From an uncultured bacterium (GTDB taxonomy: Bacteria; Bacillota; Clostridia; Oscillospirales; Oscillospiraceae), in assembly GCA_945873205.1 (NCBI GenBank), contig CAMCCC010000019.1, positions 1 to 43,102 on the forward strand: 43,102 bases of DNA. Reading direction: 5' to 3'. A program made the position numbers and the translations under genes. The notes beneath the pieces are model-generated. The model saw only the letters and a program-made list of their open reading frames with translations, ran no database searches and had not been told where the DNA came from. Every line of letters starts with the position of its first letter. Positions within the stretch are counted from its first letter, which is position 1. Shown piece by piece: positions 15,876 to 24,103 of the stretch.

Positions 15876-16280
15876 ATGAACATTGCGTTGATGGCACACG
15901 ACAGGAAAAAAGAGCTGATGGTTCAGTTCTGCATCGCCTACTGCGGTATTCTGGCCGAACATTCCCTCTGTGCAACCCATGTCACCGGCAAACTGGTCTC
16001 GGAAGCCACAGGCCTTCCCATTACCCTGTATCTCCATGCCGACCAGGGCGGCGCCCAGCAGATCGGCGCCCGCATCTCCTTCAATGAGATCGACCTGGTG
16101 CTGTTTTTCTGTGACCCGGCCAACCCCAAAGGCTTTGACGATATCAATAAGATCGAGCGGCTCTGTGACCAGTATCAGATCCCCTTTGCCACCAATGCCG
16201 CCACCGCTGAGGTTCTGGTTCAGGGCCTGCGCCGGGGCGACCTGGATTGGCGCAACATCGTCAACCCCCAGAAGCGTTGA
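15876..16280 (+). CDS. mgsA: Methylglyoxal synthase-like protein, catalytic Asp replaced
   Basis: A 134-residue MGS-fold protein. True MgsA converts dihydroxyacetone phosphate to methylglyoxal. Conserved here are H-D at 8-9, a Lys at 12, T34 and T37 of the phosphate loop, I-G-A, F-F-x-D-P (D80), R-L-C-D and P-x-A-T-N-x-A-T-A-E. Compared from memory with the E. coli enzyme, the catalytic base in G-G-D-Q-Q is Ala (G-G-A-Q-Q, A60), the S-G phosphate-binding pair is H-A (54-55), and the active-site His near D-P-D is not evident. So activity is doubtful and another ligand is possible. Its place after the mre/PBP genes matches where mgsA sits in many Clostridia. RBS AGGAG is 7 bases upstream. Confidence 0.8.
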   Translation: MNIALMAHDRKKELMVQFCIAYCGILAEHSLCATHVTGKLVSEATGLPITLYLHADQGGAQQIGARISFNEIDLVLFFCDPANPKGFDDINKIERLCDQYQIPFATNAATAEVLVQGLRRGDLDWRNIVNPQKR

Positions 16281-16296
16281 GACCAGCAAAACACAT

Positions 16297-16327
16297 CCGG
16301 CGCGGCCGTGGCCGCGCCGGTTTTTTT
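16297..16327 (+). terminator. Terminator after the mgsA-like gene
   Basis: CCGGCGCGGC pairs with GCCGCGCCGG around a short loop and is followed by seven T. This is a strong rho-independent terminator. Confidence 0.93.
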
Positions 16328-16347
16328 GCCGCAGAGCGGCTTGCCTA

Positions 16348-16376
16348 TTGACAAATCCCCAATCCTGGTATACTTA
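16348..16376 (+). promoter_or_regulatory. Probable hisS promoter
   Basis: A perfect TTGACA (16348-16353). At a 17-base spacing the -10 is TACTTA (16371-16376); TATACT at 16369 is a better box but only 15 bases away. No T-box leader fits in the ~50 bases before hisS. Confidence 0.55.
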
Positions 16377-16427
16377 TATTATTTGGATATTTAGCGATTG
16401 TTTATAATTGGAAAGGAAAAAATACCC

Positions 16428-17783
16428 ATGCCAAAGGTATCACCCCGTACACTTTCCGGCTTTATGGAGCTGCTGCCGGACGCTCAGATGAAGATGGAAC
16501 GGATGATGGAGGTCCTGCGCCAGAGCTATGGCGTCTACGGCTTCACCCCGCTGGACACCCCTGTGATCGAATCTGCCCAGGTGCTGCTGGCCAAGGGCGG
16601 CGGCGAGACCGAGAAGCAGATCTACCGCTTCCAGAAGGGGGACAGCGACCTGGCCCTCCGCTTTGACCTGACCGTGCCCCTGGCCAAGTATGTGGCCGCC
16701 CATTACAGTGAGCTGACTTTCCCCTTCCGCCGCTATCAGATCGGCAAGGTCTACCGGGGCGAGCGGGCCCAGCGGGGCCGCTTCCGGGAATTTTACCAGG
16801 CGGATATTGACATCATCGGCGACGGCAAGCTGGACATCATCAACGAGGCGGAGATTCCCGCCATTATCTATAACACCTTCACCAAGCTGGGCATCAGCAA
16901 GTTCAGGATCAAGGTGAACAACCGCAAGCTGCTCAACGGCTTCTATGCCATGAACGGCATGAGCGAGAAGGCCGGCGACATTATGCGCACCGTGGACAAG
17001 CTGGACAAGATCGGCAGCGAAAAGGTGAAGCTGCTGCTCATCGACGAGGTGAAGATGCTGCCCTGCAAAGCGGAGAATGTACTGGACTTCATGGCCATCC
17101 AGGGCAGCAACGAGGAAGTCATCGCCGCACTGGAGCGGTTCCGGGGCATGGACGAGACCTTTGACCAGGGCCTGGACGAGCTGAAGACCGTCACCCGGTA
17201 CCTGGCCGACTTCGGCGTGCCGGAGAGCAATTTCGCCATCGACCTGACCATTGCCCGGGGCCTGGACTACTACACCGGCACCGTCTATGAGACGGAGATG
17301 ACCGAGCACCCGGAGATCGGCTCCGTCTGCTCCGGCGGCCGCTACGACAACCTGGCCGAGTACTATACCGACAAGCAGCTGCCCGGCGTGGGCATCTCCA
17401 TCGGCCTGACCCGGCTGTTCTATGTGCTGGGGGAGCAGGGCCTGTTGTCCGACGAGATCGTCACCGCCCCCTGCGACGCTCTGGTGATCCCCATGACCGA
17501 GGACCTGGGCTACGCCATCGCCGCCGCCACTACCCTGCGCCAGGCCGGCGTCCGCACCCAGCTCTACGGCGAGAAGAAAAAGTTCAAGGCCAAGATGAGC
17601 TATGCGGATAAGCTGGCCATCCCCTTCGTGGTGCTGGTGGGGGAGGACGAGATCAAGGAAGGCGTCCTCTCTGTGAAGGATATGCAAAGCGGTCAGCAGG
17701 AGAAGCTGACGCCTGCCCAGGCGGCAGAGAAGATCGGCGCGGCCATTGCGATGCGCAGCAGCGGCGCCGTCATCAAGGAATAA
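16428..17783 (+). CDS. hisS: Histidyl-tRNA synthetase
   Basis: A 451-residue class II synthetase charging tRNA-His. Visible are the N-terminal K-V-S-P-R-T-L-S-G-F, motif 2 with F-P-F-R-R-Y-Q-I-G-K-V-Y-R-G-E, R-F-R-E-F-Y-Q-A-D-I-D, the histidine motif A-R-G-L-D-Y-Y-T-G-T-V-Y-E, and motif 3 G-V-G-I-S-I-G-L-T-R-L. A C-terminal anticodon-binding domain fills the last ~90 residues. The start is the ATG at 16428 with AAAGGA upstream; an in-frame TTG at 16398 has no site. The gene pair hisS-aspS, 30 bases apart, is common in Firmicutes. Confidence 0.95.
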   Translation: MPKVSPRTLSGFMELLPDAQMKMERMMEVLRQSYGVYGFTPLDTPVIESAQVLLAKGGGETEKQIYRFQKGDSDLALRFDLTVPLAKYVAAHYSELTFPFRRYQIGKVYRGERAQRGRFREFYQADIDIIGDGKLDIINEAEIPAIIYNTFTKLGISKFRIKVNNRKLLNGFYAMNGMSEKAGDIMRTVDKLDKIGSEKVKLLLIDEVKMLPCKAENVLDFMAIQGSNEEVIAALERFRGMDETFDQGLDELKTVTRYLADFGVPESNFAIDLTIARGLDYYTGTVYETEMTEHPEIGSVCSGGRYDNLAEYYTDKQLPGVGISIGLTRLFYVLGEQGLLSDEIVTAPCDALVIPMTEDLGYAIAAATTLRQAGVRTQLYGEKKKFKAKMSYADKLAIPFVVLVGEDEIKEGVLSVKDMQSGQQEKLTPAQAAEKIGAAIAMRSSGAVIKE

Positions 17784-17813
17784 CTATTTTGGGAGAAGTG
17801 AGGAGATATGAAA

Positions 17814-19595
17814 ATGACACAGTCCCGTACCCATACCTGCAATGAGCTCCGGCTGGAGCATGTGGGGCAGAAGGTAAAGATCGTCGGCTGGATGGAGAAC
17901 GTCCGGGAAGTGGGCAGCAACTTCGCCTTTGTGGTTGTCCGCGACTTCTACGGCACCACCCAGGTGGTCGTTGAGAACGAGGCCATGATGGCCATCGTCA
18001 AGGGCATCAATAAGGAGTCCACCATTTCCGTGGAGGGTACCGTGCGGGAACGGGCCAGCAAGAACCCCAAGCAGGCCACCGGCGACATTGAGGTGGTGCC
18101 GGAGAAGATCGAGGTTCTGGGCAAGTGCCGCTATAACGAGCTGCCCTTTGAGATCAACCGCAGCCGGGAAGCGGATGAGACCCAGCGGCTGAAATACCGC
18201 TATCTGGACCTCCGCAACCCCGCTGTGAAGCAGAACATCATCCTCCGTTGCAACGTGATTGCCGCCCTGCGCCAGGCCATGACCGAGCACGGATTTCTGG
18301 AGATCACTACCCCCATCCTCACCGCCTCTTCCCCCGAGGGCGCCCGGGACTATCTGGTGCCTGCTCGCAAGCACCCCGGCAAGTTCTACGCCCTGCCCCA
18401 GGCTCCCCAGCAGTTTAAGCAGCTGCTGATGACCTCCGGCTTTGACCGCTATTTCCAGATCGCTCCCTGCTTCCGGGATGAGGATGCCCGGGGCGACCGC
18501 TCCCCCGGTGAGTTCTATCAGCTGGACATGGAGATGGCCTTTGCCGATCAGGAGGACGTGTTCGCTGTGCTGGAGGACGTGCTGCCCCCCATCTTTGCCA
18601 AGTACGGCACCTATAACATTGCCTCCACCGCTCCCTTCACCCGCATCCCCTATCTGGAGGCCATGGAGAAGTACGGCTCCGACAAGCCGGACCTGCGCAT
18701 CGACCTGATCGTGCAGGATATCACCGCCCTGGTGCAGGGGGTGGACTTTGCTCCCTTCGCTGACGGCAATCTGGTGAAGGCCATTGTGGTGTCTGACTGC
18801 GCCCTGACCCGCAAGAATATCGATAAGCTCTGCGCCGATGTGGAGGTGCAATCCGGCAACAAGCCCTACTGGTTCAAGCTGGACGAGAACGGGGAGCTGG
18901 CCGGCGGCGTGGCCAAGTTCCTGGCTGACCGGAAGGAGGAGCTGGTGCAGGCTCTGGACCTGAAGCCCGGCTGCCTGGTGGGCGTGGCCGCTGGCAAGAA
19001 GGAGGCCGCCCAGAAAACCGCCGGCGTCATGCGCAAGATGCTGGGCAATGCCGTTCCCGGCCATATGGACAAAGAGCGCTATGAGTTCTGCTGGATCGTG
19101 GACTTCCCCATGTACGAGATCGGGGAGGAGAGCGGGGAGCTGGAGTTCTGCCACAACCCCTTCTCCATGCCCTCCGGCGGCCTGGATGTGCTGCTGAAGG
19201 CGGAGCGGGGGGAGATCGACCCCCTGACCATCACCGCCGACCAGTACGACCTGGTGTGCAACGGAGTGGAGCTGTCCTCCGGCGCTGTCCGTAACCATGA
19301 CCCGGAGATCATGATCAAGGCCTTTGAGATGGTGCGTCTGGGCGAGGAGGACGTGAAGAAGAAGTTCCCCGCCATGTATAACGCCTTCTGCTACGGCGCG
19401 CCCCCTCATGCGGGCATCGCCCCGGGCGTGGACCGCATGGTCATGCTGCTCTCCGGCGAGGAGAGCATCCGGGAGGTCATTCCCTTCCCCATGAATAAGA
19501 ACGCCCAGGATATCATGATGGGCGCTCCCTCCACCGTGGAGCAGAAGCAGCTGGACGAGCTGCACATCGCCATCGTGGGCGAGACCGAGGAATAA
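17814..19595 (+). CDS. aspS: Aspartyl-tRNA synthetase
   Basis: A 593-residue class IIb synthetase. It has an N-terminal OB anticodon-binding domain (~10-110), catalytic motifs with T-P-I-L-T-x-S-S-P-E-G-A-R-D-Y-L and F-R-D-E-D-A-R-G-D-R-S-P-G-E-F-Y-Q-L-D, the bacterial GAD insertion between ~290 and 420, and motif 3 with G-I-A-P-G-V-D-R-M-V-M-L-L. The R-G-D-R-S-P-G-E stretch is longer than the usual R-A-D-R-Q-P-E. Whether it also charges tRNA-Asn cannot be judged without knowing if asnS or gatCAB is present. Of two in-frame ATGs, 17814 sits 8 bases from GGAG, while 17808 would be only 2 bases away. Confidence 0.94.
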   Translation: MTQSRTHTCNELRLEHVGQKVKIVGWMENVREVGSNFAFVVVRDFYGTTQVVVENEAMMAIVKGINKESTISVEGTVRERASKNPKQATGDIEVVPEKIEVLGKCRYNELPFEINRSREADETQRLKYRYLDLRNPAVKQNIILRCNVIAALRQAMTEHGFLEITTPILTASSPEGARDYLVPARKHPGKFYALPQAPQQFKQLLMTSGFDRYFQIAPCFRDEDARGDRSPGEFYQLDMEMAFADQEDVFAVLEDVLPPIFAKYGTYNIASTAPFTRIPYLEAMEKYGSDKPDLRIDLIVQDITALVQGVDFAPFADGNLVKAIVVSDCALTRKNIDKLCADVEVQSGNKPYWFKLDENGELAGGVAKFLADRKEELVQALDLKPGCLVGVAAGKKEAAQKTAGVMRKMLGNAVPGHMDKERYEFCWIVDFPMYEIGEESGELEFCHNPFSMPSGGLDVLLKAERGEIDPLTITADQYDLVCNGVELSSGAVRNHDPEIMIKAFEMVRLGEEDVKKKFPAMYNAFCYGAPPHAGIAPGVDRMVMLLSGEESIREVIPFPMNKNAQDIMMGAPSTVEQKQLDELHIAIVGETEE

Positions 19596-19605
19596 AAATC
19601 ATTCG

Positions 19606-19637
19606 AGCCGGAGAGCTTTTGCCCTCCGGCTTGGTTT
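19606..19637 (+). terminator. Terminator after hisS-aspS
   Basis: AGCCGGAG (19606-19613) pairs with CTCCGGCT (19624-19631), followed by a short T-rich stretch TGGTTT. The T-tract is weak. Confidence 0.65.
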
Positions 19638-19673
19638 ACTTGTCGTATCAGGATTGTATCAGGAGGGCCAGCC

Positions 19674-21188
19674 ATGTTTTCCAGCATAAAGAGCTTTGGC
19701 GTCAGCGGTGTGGGCGGCTACAGTGTGGCCGTGGAGGTGTATATCTCCAACGGCATGCCCGGCTTTGAGATCGTGGGTCTGCCGGACGCCGCCGTGAAGG
19801 AAGCCCGGGAACGGGTGCGGGCCGCCATCAAGAACAATGGCTTCCGCTTCCCGGTGAGCCGCATGACCGTGAACCTGGCCCCGGCGGACAAGAAAAAGGC
19901 CGGCACCGTCTATGACCTGCCTATACTCATGGGGATTCTGGCCGCCTCCGGGGAGATCAGGCAGCCCCGGGAGGACTGCGCCTTTTTCGGGGAGCTGTCC
20001 CTGCTGGGGGCGCTGCGCCCGGTGACCGGCGCCCTGCCCATGGCCATCGCCGCCCAGCGCGCCGGGGTGAAGGAACTGTTTGTGCCGGCGGAAAACGCCG
20101 CCGAGGCCGCTTTCGCCCAGAACCTTATCGTCTACCCGGTGGAGAACGTGGGGCAGCTGCTGCGCCATCTGCGGGGGGAGGAAGCCATCACCCCGGCCCA
20201 GCCGCCCAGCGTGGAGAAGCTTTCCGGCCCGCTGCCGGACTTTGCCGATGTGAAGGGCCAGGAGAACGTGAAGCGGGCGTTGGAGATCGCCGCCGCCGGC
20301 GGCCACAACATCCTGATCGTGGGCCCTCCCGGCGCGGGCAAATCCATGATGGCAAAGCGCCTGCCCGGCATCCTGCCGGACATGAGCCGGGAGGAGATCA
20401 TCGCCTCCACGGAGATTCACTCTGTGGCCGGGCTCACCGGGCCGGGCAATCCCATCGTCTGCACCCGGCCCTTCCGGGCGCCCCATCACACCGTCTCCGC
20501 CACGGCTCTGGCCGGCGGCGGCAGCACGCCCCGGCCCGGGGAGATCAGCCTGGCCCACAACGGGGTGCTGTTTCTGGATGAGCTTCCGGAATTCGGGCGG
20601 GATGCCCTGGAGGTGCTGCGCCAGCCCTTGGAGGATGGACAGGTCACCGTGTCCCGTGTGGCTGGTTCCGTCACCTATCCCAGCCGCTTCATGCTGGTCT
20701 GCGCCATGAACCCCTGCAAATGCGGCTGGTACGGCCATCCCTCCGGCCGCTGCCGCTGCACCGAAAATGAACTGCGCCGCTACCACAGCCGCATTTCCGG
20801 CCCCCTGCTGGATCGGATTGACCTGATGGTGGAGGTGCCGGCTCTGGAATTTGAGGAGTTGAAAAGCCGCCGCCCCGGGGAGTCCTCCGCCGCCATCAAG
20901 CAGCGGGTGGACGCCGCAAGGGAAATCCAGCGCCGCCGTTACGGCAGCGGGGCCATGTGCAACGCCCTTACCGGCAGCCGGGAGCTGCGGGACTTCTGCG
21001 CCCTGGACAGCGACGGCGAGGCCCTGATGAAGGCCGCCTTTGACAGCATGAATCTCTCCGCCCGCAGTTATGACCGCATCCTCCGGGTGGCGCGCACCAT
21101 CGCGGACCTGGCCGGCAGTGAGACCATCCAGCCCGACCACATTGCCGAGGCCATCCAGTACCGCACCTACGATTTCCGGGAAAATTGA
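19674..21188 (+). CDS. comM: YifB/ComM family Mg-chelatase-like AAA+ ATPase
   Basis: 504 residues. A Lon-protease-like S5 fold (1-~165) opens with [15 protein letters not shown]. An AAA+ module follows, with Walker A G-P-P-G-A-G-K-S at 217-224 and Walker [10 protein letters not shown], then a cysteine-rich [10 protein letters not shown] and C-R-C turn, and the Mg-chelatase C-terminal helical domain. ComM in Haemophilus is a branch-migration helicase aiding integration of transforming DNA. In Firmicutes the role is less studied. AGGAGG lies 7 bases before the ATG. Probably monocistronic, between two terminators. Confidence 0.92.
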   Translation: MFSSIKSFGVSGVGGYSVAVEVYISNGMPGFEIVGLPDAAVKEARERVRAAIKNNGFRFPVSRMTVNLAPADKKKAGTVYDLPILMGILAASGEIRQPREDCAFFGELSLLGALRPVTGALPMAIAAQRAGVKELFVPAENAAEAAFAQNLIVYPVENVGQLLRHLRGEEAITPAQPPSVEKLSGPLPDFADVKGQENVKRALEIAAAGGHNILIVGPPGAGKSMMAKRLPGILPDMSREEIIASTEIHSVAGLTGPGNPIVCTRPFRAPHHTVSATALAGGGSTPRPGEISLAHNGVLFLDELPEFGRDALEVLRQPLEDGQVTVSRVAGSVTYPSRFMLVCAMNPCKCGWYGHPSGRCRCTENELRRYHSRISGPLLDRIDLMVEVPALEFEELKSRRPGESSAAIKQRVDAAREIQRRRYGSGAMCNALTGSRELRDFCALDSDGEALMKAAFDSMNLSARSYDRILRVARTIADLAGSETIQPDHIAEAIQYRTYDFREN

Positions 21189-21192
21189 ATAC

Positions 21193-21239
21193 AACAAACA
21201 GCAGACCCCAGGCGGAAAGCCTGGGGTCTGCTGTTTGTT
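21193..21239. terminator. Bidirectional terminator between comM and the zinc-ribbon gene
   Basis: A perfect 21-base inverted repeat, AACAAACAGCAGACCCCAGG plus C and its complement, around GGAAA. It ends convergent transcripts and touches the stop codon of the minus gene. Confidence 0.92.
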
Positions 21240-22617
21240 ATGACGCTTGCGTCACATATTCTTTTGTGATCTCGGTTCCGTCGTGAAGGGTCAGACGAAT
21301 CCGGGAGCGCAGCACCGGCTGATCCTCCTCCGTGGTGGATATGCCCACCACATACTGGAGCACCTGTTCCTCCTCCAAATCCGCCGTTGTGCTGTCGTGC
21401 ACCCAGGCGTCTCCATCCGCCACGCCGACGGCCTCCACCTGTACGCTTTGCACATAGTCCCAGCCGGCGGCCTTGTCGACACCCAGAATCATCACCCAGG
21501 TTTCTCCGTCGCTGGTGAGGGAGATGCAGTAAGGCTCATCAATATAGGCCAGGGTGCTTTCATCCTCGCTGATCCAGTCCGCCCCGGCGGCGGCGCGCAG
21601 CTTGTACAGCTCCGTTTGGCTCAGCTGCCAGACCGCCCGGTTTTCCCAGTCACTCTCCAGGGTGTCCAGGCATCCGGGACTCAGCTCTTTGAAGAAAACA
21701 GGGGAGTAGTTCAGCGTCTCTGCCCCTTGGGGGAACAGCTCCTCCAGGGCTTTATCCGCCAGTACCCGCTCCTCGTCAATAAACCAGCGGTCCACCGGCA
21801 TGTCACAGCAGTCCCCGGCGCTGTTGATTCGCGGCTCCACCGTGAACGTATAGCGCAGCGTACGGCAGCTGCTCTGTCCCTCGGGCGAGCGGAACTGCAT
21901 CCAAAGCCCCGTGTCCTCGGTCCGTCCCTGCTCCAGAATCCATTGGTCGTTGATCGTCAGGGCCAGGGGGAAGAAAGAAAAATCCACCTTCCCGCACATC
22001 AGCGGCGATACCCGCTCCTCGCTGATGGCGCAGACAATATAGCGTTCAACGGCAAGACCCTGCTCACCGCCCAGGTTCCAGCCCGGCAGCGTCTCCGGCC
22101 TGGTGGCCAGCAGCAGCTCCGGCACGGCGTCAGCATTCACGTCCGCCAGGGCGAACAGCTCCGCCGTCATGGTGCCCTCGAAGCCGTATTCCTCGGCATT
22201 GGCCACCATGCGGGTGTTCACTGTGGGATCGGTCTCCAGGAAATTGCGATAGATCTCCGCCCAGCTTACCTGCGGCTCTGGGCTGGGCTGGCTTGTCTCC
22301 ACCGCCTCAACCGGGGCTATGGGTGCCGCCGTGGCCGCAGGCGGCGGGCTTTCCGGCTGGGCGTCCTTGTTTTTGAAAGAGAGAACCACCGCCGTGAGGA
22401 CCAGCGCCAACAACAGCAGGCCGATTGCCGCTGCCGCCAGGAACAGCCATTTCCGGCGTGCCTCCATCAGCCAGGGCCAGGATAGCCTGGGCCGGAGCGT
22501 CTTATTTTTCCGAACCGGCTCCTTCACGGGCTCCTCCGTGACCTCTGCCCCGCAGCGCCGGCATTTTGTGGCCCCCGGCTCCAGATTTGCCCCGCAATTG
22601 CGGCAAATACCGATCAT
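21238..22617 (-). CDS. Zinc-ribbon single-pass membrane protein, unknown extracytoplasmic domain
   Basis: 459 residues. An N-terminal cytoplasmic zinc ribbon uses C5, C8, C19 and C22. A basic linker and a TM at ~57-80 follow, then a Pro/Ala-rich stalk (~85-115), and a ~340-residue outside region. That region contains A-L-A-D-V-N-A-D-A-V-P-E-L-L-L (~157-171), the D-x-N-x-D-x-x-x-E-L pattern of FG-GAP/VCBS-like calcium loops, but I see no full propeller. I do not recognise the outer domain. Many Clostridia carry zinc-ribbon-TM-solute-domain proteins of unknown role. The ribosome site GGGGAGGTGG is just upstream. It is flanked by a shared terminator and its own promoter. Confidence 0.8.
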   Translation of the reverse strand: MIGICRNCGANLEPGATKCRRCGAEVTEEPVKEPVRKNKTLRPRLSWPWLMEARRKWLFLAAAAIGLLLLALVLTAVVLSFKNKDAQPESPPPAATAAPIAPVEAVETSQPSPEPQVSWAEIYRNFLETDPTVNTRMVANAEEYGFEGTMTAELFALADVNADAVPELLLATRPETLPGWNLGGEQGLAVERYIVCAISEERVSPLMCGKVDFSFFPLALTINDQWILEQGRTEDTGLWMQFRSPEGQSSCRTLRYTFTVEPRINSAGDCCDMPVDRWFIDEERVLADKALEELFPQGAETLNYSPVFFKELSPGCLDTLESDWENRAVWQLSQTELYKLRAAAGADWISEDESTLAYIDEPYCISLTSDGETWVMILGVDKAAGWDYVQSVQVEAVGVADGDAWVHDSTTADLEEEQVLQYVVGISTTEEDQPVLRSRIRLTLHDGTEITKEYVTQAS

Positions 22618-22659
22618 TTAGCCCACCTCCCCAAGAAGTGACTGCGTTATGTCTACCTC

Positions 22660-22689
22660 ATTTTAACACCATACCTGCCTGTTTGTAAA
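22660..22689 (-). promoter_or_regulatory. Promoter of the zinc-ribbon membrane protein gene
   Basis: On the minus strand, TTTACA (22689-22684), an 18-base spacer and TAAAAT (22665-22660), each 5/6. The leader to the ATG at 22617 is ~35 bases. Confidence 0.65.
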
Positions 22690-22718
22690 GAATAATTGCA
22701 GCTGATTCCCGCACCGAG

Positions 22719-22751
22719 ACAGAAAAAATGTCGCTTCGGGATTTTTTCTGT
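22719..22751. other. A/T-rich inverted repeat before the MFS gene
   Basis: ACAGAAAAAAT and ATTTTTTCTGT form an exact 11-bp inverted repeat around an 11-base loop. It lies just upstream of, and touches, the presumed -35 region of the transporter gene, so an operator is possible. A weak terminator is the alternative. Confidence 0.5.
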
Positions 22752-22779
22752 GGAAAAGCAGGCGGCTTTGTGGTATGCT
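22751..22779 (+). promoter_or_regulatory. Possible extended -10 promoter of the MFS gene
   Basis: TGGAAA (22751-22756), a 17-base spacer and TATGCT (22774-22779) preceded by TGG. Both boxes are 4/6. It would place the transcript start downstream of the ATG at 22775, which supports GTG 22817 as the true start. Confidence 0.4.
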
Positions 22780-22816
22780 CTATAAGCTACACAAGACGAT
22801 ATCGGGAGGCGAGGGC

Positions 22817-24076
22817 GTGAGAGAAAAATTTGCCGGCTGGCGTGTTTTGGCCGGGTGTATCCTTTGCATGTTTCTGATGCAGGGCACCATCCAGGCCTTC
22901 GCGGTGTTCCTGCCGGCCATTGTGGCGGATACGGGCTGGAAGCTGTCCCTGGTGGCCCAGGTGTCCACCTTCTGTTCCGGCAGCGCCTTTCTGGCAAACC
23001 TGGCCCTGACCCCGGCACTGAAGAAAATCAGCGCCCGCAGTGCCCTGGCCGTTGGCGCGGTTTTTCTGGCGCTGGAGGATCTGATCTTCTGCTTCAGCCC
23101 CAATGTCTATATGGTCTGGTTCGGCGCCTTTCTGGGGGGCATGGCCCTGGCCTGGGGCACCGTGGCCCCCTGCAGCATCATCCTGACCAACTGGTTCAAC
23201 AAGAACCGCTCCCAGTATGTGGCCGCCGCGGTGGCCGGCTCCATGCTGGGCTCTGTGGTGCTCAATCCCCTCTGCGCCCTGCTGATCGATCACCTGGGCT
23301 GGCGCAGGGCCTATCTGATTACCGGCCCCGGCGCGGCTTTATGCACGCTGTTGATCGTCTTTCTGCTGATCCGGGATGACCCGGCTGCTCTGGGCCAGCG
23401 GCCCTATGGGGAAGCGGAGGCAACCGTGGGGCTCCAGGGCGGTGTGGATGCCCTGACCGCCCGCCGCAGCCTCAGCTACGGCCTGCTGATCCTGGGCACC
23501 TTCCTGCTGGGCTTTGCCACCAATGTGGAAAATTATATGCCCGCCTTCTGGCAGTCCCGGGGACTCAGCCCGGTGCTGGCCTCGCTGGTGCTGTCGGCCT
23601 ATGCCTTTGCGGCGGCGCTGCTGTCCCTGGTCTTTTCCCGGGTGAATGACCGGCTGGGCGGCGGCAACTATGTGCTGCTGACCAGCCTGTGCTTTATCGG
23701 CTCCCTGCTGCTGATGTGCTATACCGGCGTCTGCGGCAGCCTGCCTTTGCTGCTTCTCTGCTGCGTGCCCCTGGCCGCCGGGGCCAAGAAGGCCGTTTCC
23801 CTGACACCGCCCCTGGTGGTGGCGGAGGCTTTCGGCCGCCGGGACTATGCGGGCATCATCGGCCCCTTTGCCGCCGTGCTGCAGCTGGGCGTGGCCTCCT
23901 CCAACCTGGTGATCGGCCCCCTGGCGGACCGCAGCTATGCCCTGGCCTTTACCGCCATGACGGCGGTAAATCTGCTGGGGGCTTTCACGGTGATCCTGGC
24001 CCTGAAAAAGAAACCCTATCACGGCACTTGCGCCGCTTCCGCCCCACAGGCCGCGTGTGGGGCCGGGGGAGAATAA
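22817..24076 (+). CDS. MFS transporter (OFA/MCT-like)
   Basis: A 419-residue inner-membrane permease with about 12 TM helices. It starts with R-E-K-F-A-G-W-R-V-L-A-G-C. The loop N-W-F-N-K-N-R-S-Q-Y after TM4, followed by A-G-S-M-L-G-S-V, and the G-W-R-R-A-Y motif resemble the oxalate/formate antiporter and monocarboxylate branch, which suggests an organic anion substrate. The substrate is not determined by what I can see. The start is set at GTG 22817, which has GGGAGG 8 bases upstream; an ATG at 22775 lies within the promoter. thiI follows 27 bases later, perhaps in the same transcript. Confidence 0.85.
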   Translation: MREKFAGWRVLAGCILCMFLMQGTIQAFAVFLPAIVADTGWKLSLVAQVSTFCSGSAFLANLALTPALKKISARSALAVGAVFLALEDLIFCFSPNVYMVWFGAFLGGMALAWGTVAPCSIILTNWFNKNRSQYVAAAVAGSMLGSVVLNPLCALLIDHLGWRRAYLITGPGAALCTLLIVFLLIRDDPAALGQRPYGEAEATVGLQGGVDALTARRSLSYGLLILGTFLLGFATNVENYMPAFWQSRGLSPVLASLVLSAYAFAAALLSLVFSRVNDRLGGGNYVLLTSLCFIGSLLLMCYTGVCGSLPLLLLCCVPLAAGAKKAVSLTPPLVVAEAFGRRDYAGIIGPFAAVLQLGVASSNLVIGPLADRSYALAFTAMTAVNLLGAFTVILALKKKPYHGTCAASAPQAACGAGGE

Positions 24077-24103
24077 ATTTTGCGCGGCAGAACGGAGCAT
24101 ACC

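Noticed and set aside
16328-16427. T-box leader before hisS
   Set aside because: The space after the promoter is about 50 bases, with no T-box consensus and no terminator.
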